Shown: positions 33,775 through 42,577 of the stretch, one piece after another
Layout of the letters: every line of letters begins with the position of its first letter
How positions within the stretch are numbered: the stretch's first letter is position 1
From: a virus
DNA: 64,000 bases
Strand: one strand, 5' to 3'
IMG/VR virus record: IMGVR_UViG_3300032213_003338
Location: 58,609-122,608 of that record
Made by a program: the position numbers and the translations under genes
The notes under the pieces: generated by a model
Databases searched by the model: none
Told to the model about the DNA's origin: nothing
The model's input: only the letters and a program-made list of their open reading frames with translations

Positions 33775-34413
33775 ATGAACAAGCGAAATTTCGTTGTTTA
33801 CGATATTGAAACTACAGGCCTAGATTATGAAAATGGCGCCGAAATAGTTCAGATAGCGGCAATAACACTGAATTATTCAGATTATGAAATATCAAAAACG
33901 ATTCCTGAATTTTGCATCACTGTACAACCACAAAGTCCTGAAAAGGCTGACGCAAAAGCAATACAAGTAATTGGACAAGATCTTTGGTCAAAAGCGCAGT
34001 CAGAGGGCATGCATCCAAAGACAGCCCTTAGAAAATTTAAAGAATATCTTTCGATATCAAACCCCTCGGAAAATCCATGGGAATATCCAATAATTGTAGG
34101 ATACAATAACTGTAATTTTGATGACAAGTTTGTTGAGTACTGGATGCGCAAATACAAGATAATTAATGGAAAAAACGACTGCCCCTGGTCAAACATAAAG
34201 CTCGACATGATGCCCATGATGTTTTCTATTTTTGGCAGGGATAATCTTAAAAATAACAGGCTAGACACTTACGCCGGTTTACTTGGTATGAAAAGGACAT
34301 CTAGTACTCACGATGCTCTTGAGGACGTGAAGATTACTGCGGAAATGTTTAAGCGGTATATGTCATTTATGAACTTTAAGATCAGACCTAAGATCAAGAT
34401 AACAGCTGGGTAA
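33775..34413 (+). CDS. DnaQ-like proofreading exonuclease
   Basis: This 212-residue DEDDh 3'-5' exonuclease shows Exo I as VVYDIETTG (Asp10, Glu12), Exo II as GYNNCNFDDKF (Asp116), and Exo III as STHDALEDV (His179, Asp184). It lies 3 bases before the C-terminal half of DnaE, so it very likely acts as the proofreading (epsilon) subunit of the split polymerase. No ribosome binding site is obvious. A -10-like TACAAT is 11 nt before the ATG. Confidence 0.88.
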   Translation: MNKRNFVVYDIETTGLDYENGAEIVQIAAITLNYSDYEISKTIPEFCITVQPQSPEKADAKAIQVIGQDLWSKAQSEGMHPKTALRKFKEYLSISNPSENPWEYPIIVGYNNCNFDDKFVEYWMRKYKIINGKNDCPWSNIKLDMMPMMFSIFGRDNLKNNRLDTYAGLLGMKRTSSTHDALEDVKITAEMFKRYMSFMNFKIRPKIKITAG

Positions 34414-34416
34414 AGT

Positions 34417-35961
34417 ATGTTCAACATCGAAGAAGTAAATTTTAAAAACGATAAAACGTGGCGCCTAATTCAAAGCGGAAACACCGGTGGTGTCTTTCAG
34501 CTAGAAAGCGAACTTGGAAAACAATGGGCGGCTAAGATAAAGCCAAAAAACATTAACGAGCTTAGCGCCGTTCTAGCTCTTATTAGACCAGCATGTCTTG
34601 AATCTGGAATGACAGAAAAATACGCAAGAGTAAAGAACGGTCTAGATGTCGCGCACAAGTTTGGAGACGAGGACGTTGATCGTATTCTACAGCCAACAAG
34701 CGGTGTTCTTATTTATCAAGAACAGCTAATGAAGTTTGGTGGGGAAATTGCCTGGAGAGAAATGCCGTATATTGATCGCCTTGTTATTGTTGACAAGCTG
34801 AGAAAAGGCATTGGCAAAAAGGACTACAAGGTAATTAGCGAACTAAGAGAAAAGTTCGTGTCTGGATGTGTAAAAAACGGCAAAACAAAAGACTTGGCAG
34901 AGCAGCTTTTTTCAATGATTGAAAGCGCTGGAAGATATGCTTTTAACGATGCGCACGCAAAGAAATACGCTGTTTGGTCTTACAGAACAGCGTATATGAA
35001 AGCAAACTTTCCATATGAGTTTTATTGCACGTATTTAACATATTCAAAGGCTAGACAAAGATCCAGAGAAGAGCTTCATGATATGATCAATGAAGCAAAG
35101 CTTTGCGGTATAGAAATAATTCCACCGACAATTACAGACTCGTCAAAAGATTTTAAAATTGTCAGTGATAATAAATCAAAGAGCATCATATTTGGACTAA
35201 GTCACATAAAACAATTTGGTGAAAAAGACTGGGAGACAATAAATAATAACAGGCCCAAGTATTTTTCTGACTTCCTAAATTTAGCATACAGGGAGAAAGA
35301 CTCTCTGCGTTCTCTTGGTGTAGAATCTCTCATAAAGAGCGGCGCATGTGACATATACGGAATTGGAAGAAAAACAATGCTTGATGTAGTTAGCGCCATG
35401 AATGAACTAACTCCGAGAGAAATTAAATATGTTGTTGAGGAGATTTGTAAAAATGGGCCAAATAATTCAGTAGCTCTAGTAAAAGAAAAGATGATTGAGT
35501 GCTCCGATGCTATTAGCACCAAAAAGAGAAAGCCAATAGTTAAATCTGAGGCTGATGCCATAGACGAAAACGCAAAGGATACAACTGATTGGAAGTCTTC
35601 TAGTGAGCAAGAACTTTTGTCTATTGCAATGACCTGCAGCGCAGTGGATGAGTACAAAGATGTATGTGATTTTACATGCAAAGATTGCCATAGAATGCTT
35701 AGGAACAATAAAGGTGTTACGAAAAGAGTTATTGCCTCTATTGTAGATACAACATTTACAGTAACAAAAAAGGGTGAAAACCCAGGCCAAGAAATGTGTC
35801 AAATAAATATTACCGATGCAAGTGGCAGCATCAGAGTCGTTGTTTTTCCAAATTCTTACGCAAAACATAAAGCAAAAATTAGAAAGGATGGCAAATATGA
35901 ATTTACAATAAAGGGGACTGGTAGTGGATGGTCCGTAGAGTCTTTAACAGAAATAACGTAA
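34417..35961 (+). CDS. dnaE: DNA polymerase III alpha (DnaE), C-terminal half: fingers, HhH, OB
   Basis: These 514 residues continue DnaE where the 23235-25118 gene ends. They begin just before GNTGGVFQLES (fingers) and include ALIRPACLESG, SGVLIYQEQLMKFGGE, and SAGRYAFNDAHAKKYA (the SGYxFNKSHAxAYA motif). A helix-hairpin-helix region (LRSLGVESLIKSGACD) follows. An OB domain (ASIVDTTFTVTKKG, INITDASGSIRVVVF) ends the protein. No catalytic Asp of the palm is present, so it cannot act alone. Together the halves total 1141 residues, near normal DnaE size. Confidence 0.92.
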   Translation: MFNIEEVNFKNDKTWRLIQSGNTGGVFQLESELGKQWAAKIKPKNINELSAVLALIRPACLESGMTEKYARVKNGLDVAHKFGDEDVDRILQPTSGVLIYQEQLMKFGGEIAWREMPYIDRLVIVDKLRKGIGKKDYKVISELREKFVSGCVKNGKTKDLAEQLFSMIESAGRYAFNDAHAKKYAVWSYRTAYMKANFPYEFYCTYLTYSKARQRSREELHDMINEAKLCGIEIIPPTITDSSKDFKIVSDNKSKSIIFGLSHIKQFGEKDWETINNNRPKYFSDFLNLAYREKDSLRSLGVESLIKSGACDIYGIGRKTMLDVVSAMNELTPREIKYVVEEICKNGPNNSVALVKEKMIECSDAISTKKRKPIVKSEADAIDENAKDTTDWKSSSEQELLSIAMTCSAVDEYKDVCDFTCKDCHRMLRNNKGVTKRVIASIVDTTFTVTKKGENPGQEMCQINITDASGSIRVVVFPNSYAKHKAKIRKDGKYEFTIKGTGSGWSVESLTEIT

Positions 35962-36011
35962 TTTTATAGTGAAAGTCAAGTCAGATAACTACAATAAGGC
36001 ACAGGTACAAC

Positions 36012-36440
36012 ATGTCAAATTTTAACAAAGTCGTTTTAGTAGGTAACTTGGTTAGCGATCCAGAACTAAAGGAAATCGGAGACAACAACAGTGTTGTTCG
36101 TTTCAGAATGGCGATTAATCGTCGCTACACCACGAAGTCTGGTGAAAAGAAGGAAGAAACCACATACATTGATTGCGAGATGTGGGGTTCTAGAGCTGGG
36201 GTAATCTCTGAATATCTAAAGAAGTCAGATCCAATTCTTGTAGAAGGCCATCTGAAGCAAGAGAATTGGGAAAACAAGGACGGCGAAAAGAGAAGCAAGA
36301 TCCTTGTTAGCATCGAAGACTTTGAGTTTCTTTCAAAGCGAGGGTCCGGTGATTCACAACAGAGTGAATCAAAGCCAGCGCAAAAGATTACAAAAAAGTC
36401 TACTCAAAAGCAGTCTGATCTTCAGGACATTCCGTTCTAA
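36012..36440 (+). CDS. ssb: Single-stranded DNA-binding protein
   Basis: This 142-residue bacterial-type SSB coats ssDNA at the fork. The OB fold is clear: FNKVVLVGNLVSDPELK, VVRFRMAINRRY, YIDCEMWG, ILVEGHLKQENWENKDG. A disordered Gln/Ser linker leads to the acidic-hydrophobic tip DLQDIPF, the peptide that recruits partner enzymes. AAGGCACAGG precedes the ATG. The stop overlaps the next small gene (TAATG). Confidence 0.93.
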   Translation: MSNFNKVVLVGNLVSDPELKEIGDNNSVVRFRMAINRRYTTKSGEKKEETTYIDCEMWGSRAGVISEYLKKSDPILVEGHLKQENWENKDGEKRSKILVSIEDFEFLSKRGSGDSQQSESKPAQKITKKSTQKQSDLQDIPF

Positions 36441-36616
36441 TGTCATCGATTAAGATAATCAAAATTCTTGAGATCTTGCAGGCCAGGGGTTTACTCAAAG
36501 CCCCTGGCCAGCTTGATTTACTTGCTGAAGAAATTGAAAAAGAGCTTAACCTTTCATCGAAGGCGAGCACTAAAAACTTAGGAAATTTTAAAGGGTTTAC
36601 TACAGGTGAGCGATAA
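36440..36616 (+). CDS. Small 58-residue hypothetical protein after ssb
   Basis: The frame starts at ATG 36440, overlapping the ssb stop as TAATG, and encodes MSSIKIIKILEILQARG..., a helical acidic peptide ending GFTTGER. It fills the otherwise empty space between ssb and the glycosyltransferase at 36606, and the overlaps on both sides support it as a gene. A strong hairpin (36481-36509) lies within it. No known family. Confidence 0.5.
   Translation: MSSIKIIKILEILQARGLLKAPGQLDLLAEEIEKELNLSSKASTKNLGNFKGFTTGER
36481..36509 (+). promoter_or_regulatory. Strong hairpin inside the small gene after ssb
   Basis: GGCCAGGGG and CCCCTGGCC form a perfect 9-bp stem, and TTT/AAA inside the 11-nt loop can extend it. 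There is no T-run, so it is not a typical terminator. It could attenuate or stabilise mRNA between ssb and the glycosyltransferase cluster. Confidence 0.4.
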
Positions 36617-38273
36617 AAAAAGAATTCTGCTAGTTAGTGAATTTAGCCTGCTAAACACAGGCTTTTCTGTTATGGCATATGACGTTCTTTCGAGACTTCA
36701 CAAGAGCGGAAAGTACGAGGTTGCGGAGCTAGCATCTTATGTTTCAGATGACGATCCAAGAATAAATCAACTGCCATGGAGGGTATATCCAGTAATACCG
36801 TCGCAGTCAAAAAAAGATGAGATGGAAAGATTTCAACGCGAGTATCAAACGGCCCAATTTGGATCAATAAGATTTGAAAGCGCTGTTAATCATTTCAAGC
36901 CCGATATTGTTTTTTCATACAGAGATTACTGGCACGATGAGTTCATAACAAAATCGCCTTCAAGACCGTATTACACCTATATATGGTCAGCCTGCATAGA
37001 TTCTGAACCACCAAGAGATGAGTGGATGGCAACATTCTCAACTGTTGATTTGTTAACATCATATACACAGTGGGGGCTTAACGTTCTTAGGAAGTATGGT
37101 GGTGGAAAATTGAACGTTTCTGATATAGACACTATGCCTGGTGTTGACATAGATGTTTTTAAGCCTATGGACAAGGCAGCAGTCCGAGAAGAGTATGGAT
37201 TGCCAAAAGATGCGAACATCATAATGACCGTAATGAGAAATCAGCCAAGAAAACTCTTTCCAAATATAATGAGCGCTTTCGCAAACGCTCTTGATAATTT
37301 GTACAAACTTGGTATGAGCGATATTGCGGATAAAACGTATTTATATTTACATACCGGAAATCCAGATTGCGGTTTTGATATACCAAAAGAAATTATCAGA
37401 TACGGCGTCGGTAATAGAGTTATAGTTACTTACTACTGTCAAACATGTAAACAATCGACACCTGGTTTTTATTGTGGTGATAGGAAATATTGCCCTAAGT
37501 GCAGAGCAAAAGCCTGCGCAATGGCAAATACTTCAAACGGATCCACTAGAGAAGAGCTTGCAAAAATATATAACTTGGCAGATTTGTATGTTCAATACAG
37601 TGTTGCTGGCGCTCTTGAAATTCCAATAATTGAAGCAAAGGCTTGCGGGGTTCCTGTTGTTTCTGTTGATTACGCAGCTCCGTATGAATTGGCTAGACTT
37701 GGTGGTGGATACGGACAAGTCAGAATGGCTGGTTGGAAGCAAGAGTCTGTAAGAGAAACAAGCCAGATACGTGGCGTTCCTGATGATAAGCATCTAGAGG
37801 AGATATTTACAAGCTTCTTACAAGAAAGCGATGAAAAGCGACAGCTGTTGTGCTCTCTCGCAAGAGATACGGCCGAGCATTATCATTCAAGTGATGGTTT
37901 TGCTAAAAAATGGGATGATATATTTTCATTAGTGCCTGTAAAAAACCCATTCAGATGGTTTGCGCCGCCAGCCACATCTAATTATATTAACTTAAAGAGT
38001 GATGTATCTTACGATGCTTTTAGTGCTTGCTCAATAGCGTCTTCGGCATTTACTAAGGGTTGCATGCAGGGAACCCCGTTTCAAATGGCTGCAATATCTG
38101 ATGTTATGAATAATAACTCGGCATTTACAGGAAATGATATAAATCTTGAAAAGTTAAATAACATTGCCAATAAAGAAGTTTTTGAAAGAAATAATTTTGA
38201 GCAAAACCGCTATTTTAGCAATGTTAATAAAAACAGCACTATCCAAAATAAAGGTAACGCAAAACTAATATGA
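36606..38273 (+). CDS. GT-B glycosyltransferase with inserted zinc ribbon
   Basis: This 555-residue protein has an N-terminal Rossmann half with RILLVSEFSLLNTGFSVMAY and PDIVFSYRDYWHDEF, and a C-terminal half with LADLYVQYSVAGALEIPIIE followed by AKACGVPVV (donor site). Between strands of the C-terminal half (278-304) lies a CQTCKQ...C...CPKCRAKAC zinc ribbon, unusual for the family. A tail of about 150 residues is low-complexity and Asn-rich. The start is GTG with AAAGGG upstream. It opens the glycosyltransferase cluster. Confidence 0.78.
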   Translation: MSDKKRILLVSEFSLLNTGFSVMAYDVLSRLHKSGKYEVAELASYVSDDDPRINQLPWRVYPVIPSQSKKDEMERFQREYQTAQFGSIRFESAVNHFKPDIVFSYRDYWHDEFITKSPSRPYYTYIWSACIDSEPPRDEWMATFSTVDLLTSYTQWGLNVLRKYGGGKLNVSDIDTMPGVDIDVFKPMDKAAVREEYGLPKDANIIMTVMRNQPRKLFPNIMSAFANALDNLYKLGMSDIADKTYLYLHTGNPDCGFDIPKEIIRYGVGNRVIVTYYCQTCKQSTPGFYCGDRKYCPKCRAKACAMANTSNGSTREELAKIYNLADLYVQYSVAGALEIPIIEAKACGVPVVSVDYAAPYELARLGGGYGQVRMAGWKQESVRETSQIRGVPDDKHLEEIFTSFLQESDEKRQLLCSLARDTAEHYHSSDGFAKKWDDIFSLVPVKNPFRWFAPPATSNYINLKSDVSYDAFSACSIASSAFTKGCMQGTPFQMAAISDVMNNNSAFTGNDINLEKLNNIANKEVFERNNFEQNRYFSNVNKNSTIQNKGNAKLI

Positions 38274-39379
38274 AGGTAGCATACATATCTGTTTATAGAG
38301 ATGGGACTGGTTACGGAAATTCATCTAGGGATTTTATTAAATGTCTTCAGGGTCAAGGGGTTGACGTTACTCCGATTTGGTTCAGCTTAAATCAAAGACC
38401 ATATTTTATTGACAGTCAAATAAAAGAGGGTGGATCATTGGATGACGTTGATGTTGTAATACAACAAACAATTCCAAATACTTTCGTTAGAGCTGAAGGC
38501 GTAAAAAATATCGGTCTTTTTTACTGGGAAACTTCGTCATTTTCAGACTCTGGATGGCAGTACTCTTGTAATTTGATGGACGAGATATGGATGACTACCA
38601 CAGAGCAAATTGAGGCTGCTGTAAACTCTGGAGTAAAGGCTCCTATTGGTATGGTCACTCGGCCTGCCGATTTTTCAAAATACATTGAGTGGAGCGGAGA
38701 AACTTTAGATCTTCCAGAAGAAATAAAAGACACCTACAAGTTTTATACAATTTCTGACTATTCATATAGGAAAAATATTTCTGGAACCGTTGCTGCCTTT
38801 TTGTCTGAGTTTACATCTAGAGACAATGTTTCTTTGGTTTTGAAGACATATATAGATGGAAAGAATCCCACAGAGTCGCTTGAGGCAGTAAAATCTTCTA
38901 TAGACTCTATAAAGGCGGAAATCAAAAGACCAGAAAAACTGCACCCCAAAATATACCTCATTACTGATGTCTTATCAGAGAGAGGTGTTTCCGCAATTCA
39001 TAATACTTGTGATTGCTTTGTAAGCGCTTCTCGTGGAGAGGGTGAATGCATACCTGCTTTTGATGCTGCGGCTATGGGTAAACCGGTAATAGCGACTCAC
39101 TTTAATGGGATTAAAAGAATGTTTCCAGCAGACTATGAACCAACGGTAAAAGACATGATAAGCAAACCAGTTTTTGCTATGTCAAAAGGGGCTATAGTTC
39201 CTGGACTCTATTCTCATAGAGGAGAATGGATGGAGGGGTCGCTTTCTGAAATGATGTTTAAGATGAGAAAAGCTGCAAACGGCGATTACCAAAAAATTGC
39301 AAAAGAAAACATAAGGCACATGCACAACAATTTTTCATACGAAGTCGTTGGCCCAAAGCTAGTATCAATGCTGAGATAA
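38270..39379 (+). CDS. Glycosyltransferase, GT4-like
   Basis: This 369-residue GT-B enzyme has VYRDGTGYGNSSRDFIK (N-terminal loop), NIGLFYWETSSF, YTISDYSYRKNISGTVAAFL (start of donor domain) and SRGEGECIPAFDAAAMGKPV (donor site). The layout with a family-typical ExxxxW/YxT segment resembles GT4 enzymes of O-antigen clusters. It overlaps the upstream gene by ATGA. Donor and acceptor unknown. Confidence 0.8.
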   Translation: MKVAYISVYRDGTGYGNSSRDFIKCLQGQGVDVTPIWFSLNQRPYFIDSQIKEGGSLDDVDVVIQQTIPNTFVRAEGVKNIGLFYWETSSFSDSGWQYSCNLMDEIWMTTTEQIEAAVNSGVKAPIGMVTRPADFSKYIEWSGETLDLPEEIKDTYKFYTISDYSYRKNISGTVAAFLSEFTSRDNVSLVLKTYIDGKNPTESLEAVKSSIDSIKAEIKRPEKLHPKIYLITDVLSERGVSAIHNTCDCFVSASRGEGECIPAFDAAAMGKPVIATHFNGIKRMFPADYEPTVKDMISKPVFAMSKGAIVPGLYSHRGEWMEGSLSEMMFKMRKAANGDYQKIAKENIRHMHNNFSYEVVGPKLVSMLR

Positions 39380-39381
39380 AA

Positions 39382-40404
39382 ATGAATCCAATAGTATCAA
39401 TACTTAACAGAGTAAATTTGCCAAAAAAAGAAAAGTATCGTATATTAACTTTTCCAACTCACGAGTCGTATCAAACAAATCTTGCTGAAACAGGACACGA
39501 GTTTTTGTTATTTAATCGTGGTGGTAATACAAAAATATGGGAAACAAAGTATAAGCCACTACCAAAAAATACGCACATATACAACTCAATAACAGACACT
39601 GAATACGATATTGATTTTGTGTTGTCGCAAGAGCGGTTTGGGCAAATACAATTTGCTCAAGAGGTTTCAAAAAGCCTTCGTGTTCCAATAGTGCACCTAG
39701 AACACATAGAGCCTCAATTAAATAATTGGCCGAAAGAACAGTTTGATCATATGAGGTCGTTCAAGGCTGATATAAATGTATTTATAACTGAACACAACCA
39801 AAAGTCTTGGGGTATCGAGGATTCTGCTGTCGTCAAACATGGCATAAGAACTGAAGACTTTGTTGGCTGGTCTGGTCCTTCAGAAGGAGATGTTAAATAC
39901 GTTCTTTACATAGTAAATGGTCTTGAATCAAGGGATCAGTTTTGTGGTTTTACTGAGTGGTTATCAGTAAAAGAAAAAGTTTCTAAAATTGACCCATCAA
40001 TAAAATTTGCTTTGATAGGTGAAAACCCCGGCATAAGTCAGCCTATATCAAATGAAAAATCTCTTATTTCATCAATAAACAAATGCTCTTGTTATATTAA
40101 TACATCTCGCCTTTCTCCAGTACCGATGTCTTTGATGGAAGCGATGTCGTGCGGAGCACCATGCGTTTCAACAGCAAAGCAAGAGATACCAAATATAATG
40201 CAGAACAGCGAAATTTGCACCAATGACATTGATCAAATTGCCAATCAGATTGTGAAAATCTGCAATAATAAAGAATATGCCAATAAGGTTGGTTCTCATT
40301 GCCGTAATAGAATTGTGAGTGACTACAATATAAATGACTTTGTAAATTCTTGGAACAAAATTTTTGATAAAGCTTATTCAATTAGAATTGGCGGTACAAT
40401 ATGA
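39382..40404 (+). CDS. Glycosyltransferase, GT4-like
   Basis: This 340-residue GT-B enzyme has YRILTFPTHESYQTNLAETG, IVHLEHIEPQLNN, VVKHGIRTEDFVGW and TSRLSPVPMSLMEAMSCGAP, the donor-site loop with E-x-MSCG. It is shorter in its N-terminal half than usual. It overlaps the next gene by ATGA and is part of the 36606-42577 cluster. Substrates unknown. Confidence 0.78.
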   Translation: MNPIVSILNRVNLPKKEKYRILTFPTHESYQTNLAETGHEFLLFNRGGNTKIWETKYKPLPKNTHIYNSITDTEYDIDFVLSQERFGQIQFAQEVSKSLRVPIVHLEHIEPQLNNWPKEQFDHMRSFKADINVFITEHNQKSWGIEDSAVVKHGIRTEDFVGWSGPSEGDVKYVLYIVNGLESRDQFCGFTEWLSVKEKVSKIDPSIKFALIGENPGISQPISNEKSLISSINKCSCYINTSRLSPVPMSLMEAMSCGAPCVSTAKQEIPNIMQNSEICTNDIDQIANQIVKICNNKEYANKVGSHCRNRIVSDYNINDFVNSWNKIFDKAYSIRIGGTI

Positions 40405-40844
40405 AACTAAATATTAATCACAACGAAAATTATCTTGATGGATATGTTAATCTTGAAAAAAATAATTCCTTTAAAACAGACCATGTTGTTAGCGACTACG
40501 TGATAAATAGCGTAAGTGGGAATGATTCTATTGAAGAGATAATTTGCCATCCAGGCGCTCTTGAAAGGAGCCAAGCTGGATATGCGGAAGTTTTAAAATC
40601 TTGGTCTATCTTCTCTTCAAACGGGTGCACAATTAAAGCGAAGTGCATAGACATTGAGGCTCTTGCAAATGCGCTTTCTTCTGGCACAGTAGATTCAGAG
40701 CTATTTAATTCAATCCTCAGTGGTTATCTTGTATTTTTTGACAGACATTCGTTTACACAAACGCTTTCTTCTTTTGGTTTCAAACCAACAAAAACATGGT
40801 ATGGGCCACATCAATGGGTTCTTAACGTAGAGGCAAAGAAATAA
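40401..40844 (+). CDS. Methyltransferase-like protein with degenerate SAM motif
   Basis: 147 residues. MKLNINHNENYLDGYVNLEKN resembles the opening of COG4627-type SAM-dependent methyltransferases (LNLGCG...GYVNVD), but the glycine-rich SAM motif is replaced by INHNEN. The rest (IEEIICHPGALERS, FSSNGCTIKAKC, ILSGYLVFFDRHSF) keeps the family pattern. It may be inactive or use another ligand. Embedded in the glycosyltransferase cluster. Confidence 0.5.
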   Translation: MKLNINHNENYLDGYVNLEKNNSFKTDHVVSDYVINSVSGNDSIEEIICHPGALERSQAGYAEVLKSWSIFSSNGCTIKAKCIDIEALANALSSGTVDSELFNSILSGYLVFFDRHSFTQTLSSFGFKPTKTWYGPHQWVLNVEAKK

Positions 40845-41371
40845 TGAAACCGGTAGTTTGCATATTTTTAATGGAGCATAGAAATGGCCCATTGTTTTTT
40901 GGTACACAAGCTGAATGTAAAAGTAATTTAGAAATAAACCCTGATTATCAGTATATATTTGTTGATATTGGTATATCTGGAGATGAGCTAGACTGCAAAA
41001 GATCAATTTACGGCAGCTTTCAGAATGTGAGATTTGTGAAAATAGTCGATTCTTTTTTTCAAGACACAAAAATGCTTTCTTCAATGGAGCGCCTTGAGTC
41101 TGGAATATTTTTAATCTGGAATGATTATTTAAAAAATCAAAAGATGCCGTACAAAAAGGCTGGATTTGATTATTGTATTTGGTCAAATGAAAGATACATA
41201 CATAAAATACCAGAGCTTATTTCTGCAACTTTGAAAAATAAAAATACAGTGCTATACAGATCTGAAGAGGACGGGTTTTCGCAATACGGAATTTTTAACA
41301 TCTATAGATACGAAGATATAAGCGAAGACGAGCTTTTTAATCGTGAAAAAGAAAGGTTGTCATTTGTATGA
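40844..41371 (+). CDS. Hypothetical protein in glycosyltransferase cluster
   Basis: This 175-residue alpha/beta protein has VVCIFLMEHRNGPLFFGTQ, YQYIFVDIGISGDEL and FDYCIWSNERYIHKIPEL. The alternating pattern might be a small GT-A-like or other Rossmann-type domain, but no DxD motif is visible. Start and stop overlap neighbours. Function unknown; a role in glycan synthesis is inferred from position only. Confidence 0.5.
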   Translation: MKPVVCIFLMEHRNGPLFFGTQAECKSNLEINPDYQYIFVDIGISGDELDCKRSIYGSFQNVRFVKIVDSFFQDTKMLSSMERLESGIFLIWNDYLKNQKMPYKKAGFDYCIWSNERYIHKIPELISATLKNKNTVLYRSEEDGFSQYGIFNIYRYEDISEDELFNREKERLSFV

Positions 41372-42042
41372 AGTGCTCAATAATAATACCTAATTACAAT
41401 CAAGGTCATTTTTTATGGCGATCCGTTAATAGCGCTATTAAGCAAACGCTTGATCCGTCAGAGTACGAGATTATAATAGTTGATGATGGAAGTAAAGATA
41501 ACTCTCTGCTTATAGCGCAAGACATAATCGCCAAAAATAAATCTCATAATATAAAACTGATAAAGAAGAAGAACGGCGGAACAGCAAGCGCAAGAAATGC
41601 TGGTATAGTAAATTCGGTTGGAGAATATATAGGATTTTTAGACGCTGACGACGAATACGCTCCTGAAAAATCGGAAATAAGCATAAAATATCTGAACTTT
41701 GGTCCAGAGGTTGGGCTTGTGTACTCTGATTACTTTGAGGTGCACGGCTCAAAGCTTTTTTATTCGGCAAAAAGAGATTTTAATCCAGAAATCCTAAAGC
41801 GAAACTGCATAGTTTCGACAAACTCGTTTATTAAAAGATGTATTCTTTCAAATGTTGGATATTTTAATGAATCAATAAAAATAATTGAGGACTATGATTA
41901 TTGGATGCGTATATCTGCTGCAAATTATATGTGCTTAAGAATACCAATGCCATTGTTTACTTATTACGTTCACGGTCAAAACAAAACAGTAGTCTCTAGC
42001 AATGATGATATTTCTAGAGAGCACATGATGCTTAGGAGATAA
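41368..42042 (+). CDS. Family 2 glycosyltransferase
   Basis: This 224-residue GT-A enzyme is clear: CSIIIPNYNQGHFLWRSVNS, YEIIIVDDGSKDNS, NGGTASARNAGI, YIGFLDADDEYAP (DxD metal site) and IIEDYDYWMRIS (catalytic ED motif). It transfers a sugar with inversion. At 224 residues it is a compact single domain. Overlaps upstream by ATGA. Confidence 0.9.
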   Translation: MKCSIIIPNYNQGHFLWRSVNSAIKQTLDPSEYEIIIVDDGSKDNSLLIAQDIIAKNKSHNIKLIKKKNGGTASARNAGIVNSVGEYIGFLDADDEYAPEKSEISIKYLNFGPEVGLVYSDYFEVHGSKLFYSAKRDFNPEILKRNCIVSTNSFIKRCILSNVGYFNESIKIIEDYDYWMRISAANYMCLRIPMPLFTYYVHGQNKTVVSSNDDISREHMMLRR

Positions 42043-42043
42043 A

Positions 42044-42577
42044 ATGACAGCAATAATGAATGAAAACTGCGTAGAAGACACGTTTTTTCTCGGATCTCTT
42101 TACAGAAGAGCGAATTTAAACTTTGTTGTTGACGGTTGCATGACGCAAAAATATTACGAGATAAATAAATTTGCTTCAGAGTTTCAGTCAAAGAAAGTAT
42201 CTTTTAATTTATTTACACTTGGTGATACAGCCACAATATCTGTTCCTTCTTTCCCTGTTTTTTCAGCAACGTATATTTCTGCAATATACGGCCCAACTCT
42301 TTGCTTTTCACTGCAGGCTCTTTCGGCGGTTACTTCAAGTATAAATCTTGCAAGACCAGTTATTGCTATGGTGATGGACATAGAGGACTGGTCTAGTAAT
42401 GACGCCAATTTTGATCGAGCTGATTTGCTTGTTTTTCCAAATGAATACATCAAAAATGTATTTGATTCAAGATACGGAGGTTCTTATGGAAAAGCAGCCA
42501 TCATACTCCCACAATCTGCAGAGGACTATATAAGGATAGCACAACATGCCGCGAAAGAGCAAAAAAGCACTAATTAA
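42044..42577 (+). CDS. Hypothetical protein, possible GT-B half-domain
   Basis: 177 residues. IAMVMDIEDWSSNDANFDRA and LLVFPNEYIKNVFDSRYGG resemble the end of the N-terminal domain of GT-B enzymes, where the acceptor half meets the donor half, but no donor domain follows. It may be a split, truncated or partner subunit. AGGAG precedes the ATG. It overlaps the next gene by 32 bases. Confidence 0.45.
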   Translation: MTAIMNENCVEDTFFLGSLYRRANLNFVVDGCMTQKYYEINKFASEFQSKKVSFNLFTLGDTATISVPSFPVFSATYISAIYGPTLCFSLQALSAVTSSINLARPVIAMVMDIEDWSSNDANFDRADLLVFPNEYIKNVFDSRYGGSYGKAAIILPQSAEDYIRIAQHAAKEQKSTN

